NCBI GenBank assembly: GCA_021791195.1
Contig: JAJYXB010000024.1
Coordinates: 1-64,000 of the forward strand
Direction of reading: 5' to 3'
DNA from: Actinomycetes bacterium
GTDB taxonomy: Bacteria > Actinomycetota > Thermoleophilia > BMS3ABIN01
Length of the DNA stretch: 64,000 nt
The notes under the pieces: model-generated
Databases searched by the model: none
Told to the model about the DNA's origin: nothing
The model's input: the letters and a program-made list of their open reading frames with translations, nothing else
In this document: positions 17,888-27,030 of the stretch, in pieces
Layout: every line of letters starts with the position of its first letter
How positions within the stretch are numbered: the stretch's first letter is position 1
Position numbers and translations under genes: made by a program

Positions 17888-19699
17888 CTAGGAGCGGCGG
17901 CCCTTTTCCAGACGTTCGGGCAGATCGCCGGGATCGAACACCGCAGGCTGGCAGCTGGCGCCGATGCAGATGTAGGCAACGGGCTGGCCGGCATATCCAT
18001 AGCCGGTCGCCTCCAGGTCCTCGCCGTGCACTTCCGGATCGAGGATCTCTACGGAACGGAACGGGATGCGGGCGCGGTGAGCCGCGCGGATCATCTCCCG
18101 CGTGGCCATCTCAGCCGGCGGTCCCACGATGGTAACCCGCACCGGCGGATCGAGCAGCCGCTGCACCGCGACCGCATATTCGGCAGCCAGCACGCCCCGC
18201 TCCACGTAAACGCCTCCGAAGCAGGCAAGCGCCCTGGCAGCGGCATCACCGAACCGCGGCTGCCCCGTCGTCTGCGCAAGCCGAATCAACCCTCCGGCCG
18301 TCACACTGTTTTCCGTCAACAGCTTTTCGCGCTGTGACAGATATCCCTCTCCCTCGGGACCGGGCAGGCCATCGTAAAAACCGCCATCCTTGTCGTCCTC
18401 GAGCGCTTTCAGCAACCAGCCGCCAACAGCGATCGCGCGGTCCAGCCATAATTCTCCGGCACCTGTTTCATACGCGTCCATGCAGGCTTCCAGCAGCCTG
18501 GCGGCATCGGCAAGCTGTCCCGGCAAGTGAGCCTGGCCATCGAAATAATGGTATACGCCCTGGCCGGTTTCGGCCCCGCTCCACAGCTGTTCCCAGACGA
18601 ATCCCAACGCTCCCAGAGCCAGCTCGTGGTACTGGCTGTCACCGGAGACCTGATATAGCTTCAACAGAGACGACGCCGCCGCGCAGTTCGCGCCGGCATA
18701 CACCGTCGGGTCGACCGCCGGCGGCTCTTTCTGTTCACGACCGGACGCATCCAGATTGTAATATGTCTCATCGGCGTCCTGACTGCCGGCAAACGCGCCG
18801 GTCTTTGGGTCAAGCAGCTTCGCCGCGAGATAGCGTCCGATGTCGCGCGCCACGCTTTCATAGCCCTGCTCCCCAGTCAACAGAAACGCCTGCGCATACA
18901 CTGACATCAGCGCCGCATTATCCTCCAGCAGTTTCTCATAGTGAGGCGAACTCCAGTCACGCTCGGTGGCATACCGAAAGAACCCGCCTTCGATCCGGTC
19001 GTACAGGCCGCCTGTCGCCATCGCGTCCAGAGTAGCCCGCAGCATGATGTCCAGCGTTTCGATGTAACCATCCAGCAGCGTATTCAGCAGCAGATTGAGC
19101 ACGCCGGGGTAGGGAAACTTCGCGACCGGCCCAAAGCCGCCATACTCCTGGTCGTACAGGTCCCCGATCACTTCCAGAAGATTTGCCGCGACCGTCCCGT
19201 CGGGCGGCTGGGCTGCGGGAAGCGACATCTCGGACCGCTGGCGGCGGATACCCTCCACCGCCGCGGTCACCTGGTCGCTGCCGGCGCGGTAGAGTCCGGA
19301 GATGTCCATCAATAACTTTTGCATTTGATCTGATGGAAGATATGTTGTGCCACCGATCAACTCCCCCGCCGGGGTCAGAAATGCCAGCGTCGGCCATCCT
19401 CCCTGATTGTAACGCGCGTTGATGTCCGGCCGCCGGTCGCTGTCCACCCGCACCGGGATGTAATTCTCATTGATCAGCCGGATGACTTCACCGTCTGAGT
19501 AGGTTGTCTCATCCATGACGTGACACCAGTGGCACCATGGCGCCGAGATTGCCAGCAGCACCAGCCTTGACGCCTGGCCGGCCCGGGCGAACGCCCCTGC
19601 GCCCCATGGACGCCAGTCGATCTCAGCGGCGCGGTTCGGCCGCGGTGAAAAACGAAATTCCGGTGACCCTCCATCCTGATTTATTTCCTGCTCTGCCAT
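17888..19699 (-). CDS. DUF255 thioredoxin-fold protein (YyaL/SPATA20-like)
   Basis: The 603-residue protein has an N-terminal thioredoxin-like domain with the CxxC motif in APWCHWCHVMDETTY, then NQGGWPTLAFLTPAG. A long alpha/alpha-barrel part follows, resembling N-acylglucosamine 2-epimerase/glycosidase folds (for example FGPVAKFPYPG, GGGF-type repeats such as GGFFRYAT and GGFYDGLPG). Family members are widespread but lack a firm biochemical role. It is compact compared with typical members of about 680 residues. It is transcribed divergently from mnmE, 152 bp away, and converges on the FTR1 gene. Confidence 0.85.
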   Translation of the reverse strand: MAEQEINQDGGSPEFRFSPRPNRAAEIDWRPWGAGAFARAGQASRLVLLAISAPWCHWCHVMDETTYSDGEVIRLINENYIPVRVDSDRRPDINARYNQGGWPTLAFLTPAGELIGGTTYLPSDQMQKLLMDISGLYRAGSDQVTAAVEGIRRQRSEMSLPAAQPPDGTVAANLLEVIGDLYDQEYGGFGPVAKFPYPGVLNLLLNTLLDGYIETLDIMLRATLDAMATGGLYDRIEGGFFRYATERDWSSPHYEKLLEDNAALMSVYAQAFLLTGEQGYESVARDIGRYLAAKLLDPKTGAFAGSQDADETYYNLDASGREQKEPPAVDPTVYAGANCAAASSLLKLYQVSGDSQYHELALGALGFVWEQLWSGAETGQGVYHYFDGQAHLPGQLADAARLLEACMDAYETGAGELWLDRAIAVGGWLLKALEDDKDGGFYDGLPGPEGEGYLSQREKLLTENSVTAGGLIRLAQTTGQPRFGDAAARALACFGGVYVERGVLAAEYAVAVQRLLDPPVRVTIVGPPAEMATREMIRAAHRARIPFRSVEILDPEVHGEDLEATGYGYAGQPVAYICIGASCQPAVFDPGDLPERLEKGRRS

Positions 19700-19835
19700 A
19701 TCACCTTCTAAACTCGGATTTGCCGCCAGGGAAACATTTTAAACGAAACGCAGACCGGTTGAAGCTTGCGGCGATCGTAACCGCTGCCCTGCCGCCAGCG
19801 GCCCCGCGAGTGCCAATAACTGCCTGGGCGGCCAC

Positions 19836-19844
19836 TGCTATAAT
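19836..19844 (+). promoter_or_regulatory. Extended -10 promoter of mnmE, leaderless
   Basis: TGCTATAAT is a perfect extended -10 element. It ends seven bases before the mnmE ATG, so transcription should begin at the start codon. Confidence 0.6.
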
Positions 19845-19851
19845 AGCGTTT

Positions 19852-21228
19852 ATGGGAGAGGCCCCGACAATTGCGGCGATCTCGACCTCTCTGGGGGCCG
19901 GCGCCATCGGCATCGTCCGCCTGTCCGGGGCGGCCGCGATTAGTATCTGCGACAAGGTATTTCGTGGCAAGCTGCCTCTGGCAGAAGCCGGCTCGCACAC
20001 CATCCACCTGGGAACGATATTTGACACTACGTCGGGTGAGATCGTGGACGAGGTCCTGGTCAGCGTCATGAGGGCGCCGGCAACTTACACACGTGAAGAC
20101 ATCGTGGAAGTTAATTGCCACGGGAACGCGGTGGCCCAGCAAAAAGTCCTTTCCCTCTTCCTTGACCATGGCGCGCAACTGGCCACTCCCGGCGAATTCA
20201 CCCGGCGCGCCTTCCTGAACGGCCGCATCGACCTGGCTCAGGCGGAAAGTGTCGCGCGCATTGTCTCGGCCAAGACAGAGGCCGGTCTGAAGATGGCCGT
20301 AAGCCAACTCGAAGGGGTGCTTTCCAGGGAGATCGCCTCAATCCGCAGTTCCATCCTGAGAGTCCTGGCCACCTTCGAAGCCGGCATCGATTTTTCCGAT
20401 GAGGATGTCGATGAGATCGATGCCTCCGATGCCGGCAAACAGCTACGGCAGCTCCGGGACCGAATCGATGAACTGATTGAAACAGCGCTCACGGGCCGCG
20501 TGCTTAGCGAAGGCGTGCTAACCGCGATTGTCGGCAAGCCCAATGTGGGCAAATCGAGCCTGCTGAATTCCCTGGTGATGCGGGAGCGCGCCATAGTCAC
20601 AGAGATCCCCGGCACCACACGCGATACAATCGAGGAAATCATCAGTGTGGGCGGCATTCCTCTGAAGCTGACCGATACTGCCGGACTCAGGCCCGCGAAC
20701 GATGAAGTCGAGAAACTCGGCGTCGAACGTAGCCGTCAGGCAATTCGGGAAGCGGACCTGATACTCTGCCTGTTCGACGGCAGCCAGCGCGAGGACGACC
20801 ACGACCGGGCGCTGATGACGTCGGTTCCGGCCGACAGAACGATATATGTGATCAACAAGTGTGATCTGTTCCGCGGCCGCCCTCCTGTTTTTAACCAGGG
20901 ACTATTGCCATCGCGCCCCGTCGTGATCTCGGCCATGACCCGCCAGGGGCTGCGTATCCTCAAGGAGAAAGTCGCTGACAAGGTGCTGGGAAGATCCTTC
21001 CCCTCACCGCAAAGCCCGGTTGTGACACAGGAGCGGCACCGCCGTTTGCTGGCTGACGCCTCGGAAGCAATCGGCCGCGCGGAGCAGGGTCTGCGGGTGC
21101 GATTGGGCGAAGAGCTCATCGCCGAGGAGCTGCGTCTGGCCCTGAATTCGCTGGGTGAGATTACCGGCGAGACGTTCATGGAAGACCTCCTGGACGTGAT
21201 TTTCCAGGAATTCTGCATCGGAAAATAG
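19852..21228 (+). CDS. mnmE: tRNA modification GTPase MnmE
   Basis: MnmE with MnmG installs the carboxymethylaminomethyl group on U34 of certain tRNAs. The 458-residue product begins with APTIAAISTSLGAGAIGIVRLSG (tetrahydrofolate-binding domain), continues with the G domain (GKPNVGKSSLLNSL, DTAGLR, NKCD) and ends with the invariant C-terminal FCIGK. ATG 19852 is chosen because homology begins there and the promoter makes it leaderless; the frame is open far upstream without conservation. It heads a cluster mnmE, MnmG-like, mnmG, rsmG, parA, parB. Confidence 0.97.
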   Translation: MGEAPTIAAISTSLGAGAIGIVRLSGAAAISICDKVFRGKLPLAEAGSHTIHLGTIFDTTSGEIVDEVLVSVMRAPATYTREDIVEVNCHGNAVAQQKVLSLFLDHGAQLATPGEFTRRAFLNGRIDLAQAESVARIVSAKTEAGLKMAVSQLEGVLSREIASIRSSILRVLATFEAGIDFSDEDVDEIDASDAGKQLRQLRDRIDELIETALTGRVLSEGVLTAIVGKPNVGKSSLLNSLVMRERAIVTEIPGTTRDTIEEIISVGGIPLKLTDTAGLRPANDEVEKLGVERSRQAIREADLILCLFDGSQREDDHDRALMTSVPADRTIYVINKCDLFRGRPPVFNQGLLPSRPVVISAMTRQGLRILKEKVADKVLGRSFPSPQSPVVTQERHRRLLADASEAIGRAEQGLRVRLGEELIAEELRLALNSLGEITGETFMEDLLDVIFQEFCIGK

Positions 21229-21242
21229 CCGTTTGGCAAACG

Positions 21243-22325
21243 ATGAGTCCTTCCGGTAACAGCCCTAAAAGATATGATGTGATAGTCGTCGGCGCCGGTC
21301 CAGCTGGCTGCGAAGCCGCTGTTTCCGCCGCAAATCTTGGCGCCAAAACGCTGTGCCTCACCATCAATCTGGACAGCATCGCCCTTCATCCCGCGGGTCC
21401 GGTGCTTGCGGACGGAAAAGACGATCCGCGCTCTGCCTTGCTTCAGGAGCTTCGCGCGACCGGCGGGGTCCTGCCTGAAATTCTCATGCGCGAGGGGACA
21501 ACGGCTGATGTCCCCGAAAAGGGAAGGGTGCTGATAGACAGGCGCCGCGTCAGCCTGGCGTACAAAGCGCGGCTTGAGCATACAGAAGGCGTTGAGCTGA
21601 GGCAGGGGCTGGTCGTCTCGCTGGCACCGCAGGACGGTTACTGGGTAGTCAGGACAAAACTGGAGGAGGCATTCAGCGCCAGCTGCGTCATTGTCGCGGC
21701 GGGCACCTATTTGAACGGGACCGTAACCGAGGCGGGTGTCTCGGTTCCCGGAGGCCGCCATGGTGAGATTCCGTCAAATAGCCTCGCCGCATGCCTTGCC
21801 GCGCTCGGCATAAATCTGGAACCAGCCAATGCAACCTGCTTTGCCCGCGTCGCCGCAGGGAGCGCCGGCCTGCCACCCGACGGTGAGGCCCTGGGCGAAC
21901 TCTATGCCCTCGGCATCGAGCTGGATGGCAGCCGGGCGCATGCGCTCCAGATCATCCGCAGCTCCCCCGGGTGCGGCAAGCCGCCCGCGGCGACAGCCGC
22001 TCCCGGAGGCTTGACGCGTGCCTGGATTACCCGCTCTCAGTTCACTGTCAGGCATCTGATTTTATCGGCGGATCAGGTGGGCAGGGATTTACAGTCGCGC
22101 CCGCATCCCGGGCTGTTTTTTGCCGGCCGGGCCGCCGGGAGCTGCAACTATGCCGAAGCGGCGGTCCTTGGCATGTTTGCCGGCGACAACGCCGCTGTCA
22201 GAGCGAAATGTCTGGCTGGTGGTCGGTTGATAAAAGATCTGAAGAATATTAAGAAGCTCATCGCCGCCATAGCCGAACAGCAGGCGCGACCAGTCACCAT
22301 CAGAAAACCGCCGCCCGGATGTTAG
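21243..22325 (+). CDS. Shortened MnmG-like FAD protein (paralog beside mnmG)
   Basis: This 360-residue protein resembles MnmG over its FAD domain only: the dinucleotide motif VIVVGAGPAGCEAA near the N-terminus, the middle motif CVIVAAGTYLNGTV, and the late FAD motif FFAGRAAGSCNYAEAAVLGM. It lacks the MnmG catalytic stretch CNPAIGG (here LHPAGPV) and the whole C-terminal helical tRNA/MnmE-binding domain (about 270 residues shorter). It is intact, with good codon bias, lies 14 bp after mnmE and overlaps mnmG by 7 bp. It could be a diverged redox partner, a TrmFO/MnmG offshoot, or a decaying duplicate. Confidence 0.75.
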   Translation: MSPSGNSPKRYDVIVVGAGPAGCEAAVSAANLGAKTLCLTINLDSIALHPAGPVLADGKDDPRSALLQELRATGGVLPEILMREGTTADVPEKGRVLIDRRRVSLAYKARLEHTEGVELRQGLVVSLAPQDGYWVVRTKLEEAFSASCVIVAAGTYLNGTVTEAGVSVPGGRHGEIPSNSLAACLAALGINLEPANATCFARVAAGSAGLPPDGEALGELYALGIELDGSRAHALQIIRSSPGCGKPPAATAAPGGLTRAWITRSQFTVRHLILSADQVGRDLQSRPHPGLFFAGRAAGSCNYAEAAVLGMFAGDNAAVRAKCLAGGRLIKDLKNIKKLIAAIAEQQARPVTIRKPPPGC

Positions 22326-24217
22326 CACAAATTAATAAAGTATCAACAAACGCCTGTGGTTTGCCCGGTTTCGACGTCATCGTAGTCGGTGGCGGGCACG
22401 CCGGCTGCGAAGCTGCCCTGGCGGCGGCTCGCATGGGTTGCTCCACCCTTTTGCTTACTCTTTCCCTGGAGAAGATTGCCCTAATGCCCTGCAATCCCGC
22501 GATCGGTGGAGTCGGCAAGGGCCAGCTGACACGGGAAATAGACGCACTTGGGGGGGAACAGGGGCGCAACACTGACCGCTCTTTTATTCAGATGAAGATG
22601 CTGAATACCGGTAAAGGCCCCGCTGTTCAGGCATTGCGGGCCCAGGCAGACAAGAAGCTCTACGAGGACAACATGAAAAGAGCCCTGGTCCGGGAGCCGA
22701 ACCTGCAAATCCTCGAAGGCACAGTCGCAGCTCTCAATGTTTCACGTGAAACAATTGAGGGCCTCACTCTCACCGATGGCAGTTTCATCCCCGCAAGATC
22801 CGTTGTTTTGGCCTGCGGCACCTTCATGCGCGGGAAGATTGTTGTCGGCGACCAGATCTTCCCGGCTGGCAGGATGGGAGAACCGCCGGCCATCGAGCTT
22901 TCCGCAAGCCTGACTCATGAGGGGCTGGAACTGTCACGATTCCAGTCCGCCACACCCCCGCGCATCGATGCCCGCTCAATAAATCCTGACAGGATGAAAG
23001 TCGAACCCGGGGACCTCGATCCCGAGCTGTTTTCCATCTCCAGCAAACCCGATAACCGGCGGCAGATCCCCTGCTATTTAACGAACACCACAGCAAGAAC
23101 CCACGAAGTGGTGCGAAATCATCTTCATCTTTCTCCGATCAAGACCGGTTCTGTCAGCAGCAAGGGCCCGCGTTACTGCCCTTCGATTGACCGAAAGGTG
23201 ATCAATTTTCCCGACCGTGACCGTCATCCGATTTTTGTCGAACCAGAGGGCCGGGATACCACAGAAATGTACCTTCAGGGACTGACTACCAGCCTCCCGG
23301 TGTGGGTACAGGAAAAGGTGATCCGAACCGTCCCGGGCCTGGAGAACTCCCGGCTCATGCGGCCCGGCTATGCCGTCGAATACGATTACGTCATTCCCGA
23401 CCAGCTCACTCTTTCTTTAGAGACCAAGGCACTGAAGCGCCTCTTCCTGGCCGGCCAGATTAATGGCACATCGGGCTACGAAGAGGCCGCGGCGCAGGGG
23501 CTTGTTGCCGGGATTAACGCGGCTCTGGGCGTCCAGGGCCACGAACCCATGATTCTCAGGCGAGATGAGGCTTATATCGGCGTTCTTATCGATGACCTGG
23601 TGACCAAGGGAGTTGACGAGCCTTACCGCATGTTCACCTCACGTGCGGAATACCGCCTGTTACTAAGACACGACAATGCTCACAGCAGGCTGGCAGAAAC
23701 TGGAAACCGGCTGGGCCTGGTCTCCGATGCCACCCTTGCTGAGGTCTTCAGCCATCGGCAACGAATTCATGCCTTGCTGGCAACTTTGAAAAATACGCGC
23801 CTGCAACCATCAGAGCGGCTGAACGGTGCCTTGAAATCCCGCGGCTCGGCCACGATTCGAGAGGACCAGGCCGCTTGGCAGCTGCTAAAACGGCCTGAGC
23901 TTCACCTCGAAGACCTTAAGCCGTTCATCGCCATCCTTTCAAACCAGGCAGACGGAACCATCAAAAACGCCGAAATCGAGCTCAAATACTCCGGTTATAT
24001 CGCTCGGCAACAGGAGGAGATAGACCGTTGCGCCAGCCTTGAGGATACCCCGATCCCTCCTGATTTCAGTTTTTTCGATCTGGAAGGCATCACAATCGAG
24101 GCGCGCGAAAAGCTCTCCCGCATCCGGCCGTCCTCGCTAGGCCAGGCTTCCCGGATCGCAGGCGTTTCTCCCGCTGATATTTCAGTCCTGTCTATTTTTC
24201 TGCGGGCGTTCCGTTGA
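22319..24217 (+). CDS. mnmG: tRNA uridine-5-carboxymethylaminomethyl modification enzyme MnmG
   Basis: MnmG (GidA) is the FAD- and NADH-using partner of MnmE in U34 modification. The 632-residue product has FDVIVVGGGHAGCEAALAAARMG, the catalytic cysteine motif MPCNPAIGGVGKG, GQINGTSGYEEAAAQGLVAG and the C-terminal helical domain ending in LSRIRPSSLGQASRIAGVSP. Length is typical. It overlaps both neighbours. A perfect 16-bp parS sequence is embedded in its coding region at 22738-22753. Confidence 0.97.
   Translation: MLAQINKVSTNACGLPGFDVIVVGGGHAGCEAALAAARMGCSTLLLTLSLEKIALMPCNPAIGGVGKGQLTREIDALGGEQGRNTDRSFIQMKMLNTGKGPAVQALRAQADKKLYEDNMKRALVREPNLQILEGTVAALNVSRETIEGLTLTDGSFIPARSVVLACGTFMRGKIVVGDQIFPAGRMGEPPAIELSASLTHEGLELSRFQSATPPRIDARSINPDRMKVEPGDLDPELFSISSKPDNRRQIPCYLTNTTARTHEVVRNHLHLSPIKTGSVSSKGPRYCPSIDRKVINFPDRDRHPIFVEPEGRDTTEMYLQGLTTSLPVWVQEKVIRTVPGLENSRLMRPGYAVEYDYVIPDQLTLSLETKALKRLFLAGQINGTSGYEEAAAQGLVAGINAALGVQGHEPMILRRDEAYIGVLIDDLVTKGVDEPYRMFTSRAEYRLLLRHDNAHSRLAETGNRLGLVSDATLAEVFSHRQRIHALLATLKNTRLQPSERLNGALKSRGSATIREDQAAWQLLKRPELHLEDLKPFIAILSNQADGTIKNAEIELKYSGYIARQQEEIDRCASLEDTPIPPDFSFFDLEGITIEAREKLSRIRPSSLGQASRIAGVSPADISVLSIFLRAFR
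22738..22753. promoter_or_regulatory. parS site (ParB-binding), perfect consensus
   Basis: TGTTTCACGTGAAACA matches the universal ParB/Spo0J nucleation site at all 16 positions. It lies inside mnmG, encoding part of LNVSRETIEG, about 3 kb upstream of parB. It marks the origin-proximal segregation region. Confidence 0.95.
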
Positions 24218-24909
24218 TCTGGCAGGGCCTGGCTCAATCCGGATACGGGCTTTCCCAGGCGCAGATGGACCGGCTGGTGGCCCTGCATGATCTTCTTTCT
24301 GAACCCGAAAACCGCGGTCTAACCTCGGTTCCACCGGACCAGATTGGTGAAGTCCACATACTTGACAGCCTCAACCTGCTCGATTTTCCCGAAGCCACGC
24401 GTGCACATTCATCCGTTGACGTTGGCAGCGGCGGCGGATTTCCGGGCTTGCCGTTGTCAATTGCCAGGCCGGATTTGAACGTGACGCTGATCGAAGCCAA
24501 CAAGCGAAAAAGCGCATTCCTTTCACGTGCCGTTTCCATTCTTGGCTTGTCGAACGTCCGCGTGCTCGCAATGCGGGCTGAAGATGCTGCCCGTACGGAA
24601 CTTCGGGACTCGTTCGATCTTGCGCTGGCACGCGCGGTAGGACCGCTGCCTGTTGTCCTGGAATTTACCTTGCCGCTACTGGGCACGGGGGGAAATTCCC
24701 TGCTTCAGCGCGGTGCCCGGGAGCCAGGCGATCTGGAGGCAGCTGAAATCGCCTCATCCCTCCTCGGCGGCGAACTCAAACGGGTTGAGGCAGTCAGCCC
24801 GTATCCCGGCGCCAGAAATTTGCACATCTGGGTGGTGGCCAAGAAAACATCCACGCCCCAGCGCTTCCCGCGCCGGGTCGGTGTAGCCAAAAAACGGCCC
24901 CTGGCCTGA
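24214..24909 (+). CDS. rsmG: 16S rRNA (guanine-N7)-methyltransferase RsmG
   Basis: RsmG (GidB) methylates G527 of 16S rRNA using SAM. The 231-residue protein carries LTSVPPDQIGEVHILDSLNLL, the SAM motif VDVGSGGGFPGLPLSIARP, and LARAVGPLPVVLEF. Translation starts at a TTG overlapping the mnmG stop (TTGA), so it is coupled to mnmG. The C-terminal tail (TPQRFPRRVGVAKKRPL) is the usual one. Confidence 0.95.
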   Translation: MIWQGLAQSGYGLSQAQMDRLVALHDLLSEPENRGLTSVPPDQIGEVHILDSLNLLDFPEATRAHSSVDVGSGGGFPGLPLSIARPDLNVTLIEANKRKSAFLSRAVSILGLSNVRVLAMRAEDAARTELRDSFDLALARAVGPLPVVLEFTLPLLGTGGNSLLQRGAREPGDLEAAEIASSLLGGELKRVEAVSPYPGARNLHIWVVAKKTSTPQRFPRRVGVAKKRPLA

Positions 24910-24990
24910 AAACCCTGCGGGTCTCCTCTGGAAATACATTTGAATCCTGGCTTTTTCCCGACTCAGCTTCTAGTGTCCGTCCGGAGCATC

Positions 24991-24999
24991 TGTTAAAAT
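24991..24999 (+). promoter_or_regulatory. Extended -10 promoter of parA, leaderless
   Basis: TGTTAAAAT is an extended -10 ending six bases before the GTG start of parA, predicting a leaderless transcript. It separates parAB from the modification genes upstream. Confidence 0.55.
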
Positions 25000-25005
25000 T
25001 CCACC

Positions 25006-25800
25006 GTGCAGGCTAATTCTTCTTTTCAGGCAAGAGCCGGTTTGGGCAGGACCTACGCGGTCGCAAATCAAAAGGGCGGCGTGGGCAAGACCACAACCTG
25101 TATAAACACCGCTGTCTGCCTGGCCGAAGCGGGCGCCACAGTCCTTCTCATTGACCTCGATCCTCAGAGTAATGCCACTCATGGCTTCGGCGTTCATGAC
25201 ATATCCGGGCCGACTGTTTATGATGTCCTGCTCAATGGCGCCCACATCGAATCCGCCATCGTCAGTACCGAAATACCCCATTTCTTCCTGGTTCCCTCGA
25301 CTCCGCACCTGGCGGGCGCTGAGGTCGAGCTTCCCGCCCGGGATAACCGGGAGTTCATTTTGGCGCACAGCCTGCAGAGCATAGCCCCCGATTTCGATTA
25401 CCTGTTTATCGATTGTCCCCCGTCGTTGAGCCTGCTGACTCTCAATGGCCTGGTGGCAGCCGACCGCCTGATCATTCCGGTCCAATGCGAGTATTACGCC
25501 CTTGAAGGCCTCGGCCAGCTCCTGTCGACCGTCGAGGCGGTGCGCATTAACTTTAATCCCAAACTGGAAATCGCCGGCCTATTGATGACCATGTTCGATC
25601 CGCGCACCAGACTTTCAAGCCAGGTCATCAACCAGGTTCGGACTCATTTTCCCGAGCTCATATATCGCACCGTCATCCCGCGTAATGTCAGGTTGAGCGA
25701 GGCGCCTAGTTTTGGTAAACCGATCTCGCGTTATGATCCTACCTGCGCTGGTTCTGACGCTTATTTTGACCTTGCAACGGAGGTGGTCGAACGTGAATGA
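25006..25800 (+). CDS. parA: Chromosome partitioning ATPase ParA (Soj)
   Basis: ParA is the Walker ATPase that drives origin segregation with ParB. The 264-residue protein has the deviant Walker A motif NQKGGVGKTTTCIN, LIDLDPQSNATHGFG, the Walker B region YLFIDCPPSLSLLTLNG, and the closing FGKPISRYDPTCAG. The GTG start at 25006 lies at the predicted transcription start. It overlaps parB by 8 bp. Confidence 0.95.
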   Translation: MQANSSFQARAGLGRTYAVANQKGGVGKTTTCINTAVCLAEAGATVLLIDLDPQSNATHGFGVHDISGPTVYDVLLNGAHIESAIVSTEIPHFFLVPSTPHLAGAEVELPARDNREFILAHSLQSIAPDFDYLFIDCPPSLSLLTLNGLVAADRLIIPVQCEYYALEGLGQLLSTVEAVRINFNPKLEIAGLLMTMFDPRTRLSSQVINQVRTHFPELIYRTVIPRNVRLSEAPSFGKPISRYDPTCAGSDAYFDLATEVVERE

Positions 25801-26707
25801 AAAGCAGCCGGCAAATCAGCGTCTGGGGCGGGGACTGGACGCCCTGTTTAGTAACTCAAATATTACAGCTGGTAAAGCTACGGGTAAAGCTACGTCTGTA
25901 GCGGATGTCAACCAGGATGAAAGTTCATACCAACTATTATCCATTAATCAACTCAAGGGGAATCCCAAGCAGCCGCGCACCCTTTTTGATGAAAACGCGC
26001 TGAACGATCTTGCCGATTCGATCAGATCTGTGGGACTGGTCCAGCCTGTCGTGGTCCGGCGGCTCGGTTCCGGCTACGAGATTGTCGCTGGTGAGCGCCG
26101 CTGGCGAGCCGCTCAGCTGGCAGGTCTGGAGAAGATCCCCGTGATAATCAGGGATGCGGGCGACGCTGAAGCGCTCGAACTGGCCCTGATCGAAAATCTG
26201 AGCCGGGAAGATCTGAATCCGATCGATACTGCGCGGGCCTACGCCAACCTGCAGGAAGATTTCGGCACCACGCAGGAAGAGCTTGCCGGCAAGCTGGGCC
26301 GCAGCCGTTCCGCAATTGCCAATACCCTGCGTCTGCTCGATCTTCCCGACGAGGTGCAGTCGCTGATTGAAAAAGGCAAGCTGTCCGAGGGCCACGGCCG
26401 GACCCTGCTGTCGATTCCCGATCGTTTGCGGCAGCGGCGACTGGCAGCCCGGGCGGCCGCCGGAGGGATGTCTGTGCGGCAACTTGAAGCCGCGGCAAAA
26501 AAAGAGGGCGCGACCAGCCGCCGCAAGGAGCCACGAGTGGTTCCGGTGAGTCAGGAACTGATGGACGAGACCACTGATGCCATTTATTCCGCCTTCCGGC
26601 TGCCGGTCAAGGTAAGATGGACCGCGGCCGGCGGCCGCATCGAAGTTGAATTCAGCAGTGACGAACAACTTCACCGTGTGGTCGATGTGCTGGAGAACAA
26701 GCCCTGA
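25793..26707 (+). CDS. parB: Chromosome partitioning protein ParB (Spo0J)
   Basis: ParB is the CTP-binding clamp that loads at parS and slides along DNA. The 304-residue product starts at GTG 25793, nine bases after CGGAGG, inside the end of parA. It has the N-terminal GRGLDALF motif, box II VAGERRWRAAQLAGL (CTP site), LIENLSREDLNPID, and a helix-turn-helix GRSRSAIANTLRLLDLP, with a C-terminal dimerisation segment. The longer frame from 25712 is not used. A perfect parS lies 3 kb upstream. Confidence 0.95.
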   Translation: MNEKQPANQRLGRGLDALFSNSNITAGKATGKATSVADVNQDESSYQLLSINQLKGNPKQPRTLFDENALNDLADSIRSVGLVQPVVVRRLGSGYEIVAGERRWRAAQLAGLEKIPVIIRDAGDAEALELALIENLSREDLNPIDTARAYANLQEDFGTTQEELAGKLGRSRSAIANTLRLLDLPDEVQSLIEKGKLSEGHGRTLLSIPDRLRQRRLAARAAAGGMSVRQLEAAAKKEGATSRRKEPRVVPVSQELMDETTDAIYSAFRLPVKVRWTAAGGRIEVEFSSDEQLHRVVDVLENKP

Positions 26708-27030
26708 TGGCAGGCGATTCTGGGAGATCGCTGGAACAGGTGCTGTCGCCATACCTGGAAATCAGCGGTGTTAACACCGCAGCCCTGGTTTCCAGCGACG
26801 GCCTGCCGGTCGCAAGTGCCGGCGGCGCCGGAGTGAACCTGGAGGCGCTGGCAGTCCGCGCTGCCATCCTCGCAGCCGCCACGGCCGAGCTGTCGTCCGA
26901 ACTCGGCGGCCGGCCGCGCATACTGGCGCTCGACAATGACGGCATGGGAGTCATCCTGGCGCCGCTGACGTCAGATCTGCTGCTGGTGATAGTGGGCGCC
27001 AAGAAGATACTGGGGCTCATCCGTCAGTGA
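26707..27030 (+). CDS. Roadblock/LC7-domain protein
   Basis: The 107-residue protein is a single roadblock/LC7 fold: LVSSDGLPVASAGGAG, a helix of Ala-rich residues, and VILAPLTSDLLLVIVGAKK. In bacteria such proteins partner small GTPases (MglB type) or act as polarity or dimer scaffolds. It starts one base before the end of parB (TGATG), so it is coupled to parAB. No cognate MglA-type GTPase is in the window. A role in origin or pole positioning is an inference from context only. Confidence 0.8.
   Translation: MAGDSGRSLEQVLSPYLEISGVNTAALVSSDGLPVASAGGAGVNLEALAVRAAILAAATAELSSELGGRPRILALDNDGMGVILAPLTSDLLLVIVGAKKILGLIRQ

Noticed and set aside
24514-24529. Second parS-like site in rsmG (TTTCACGTG)
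   Set aside because: Only the left half and core match; the right half has no consensus bases.
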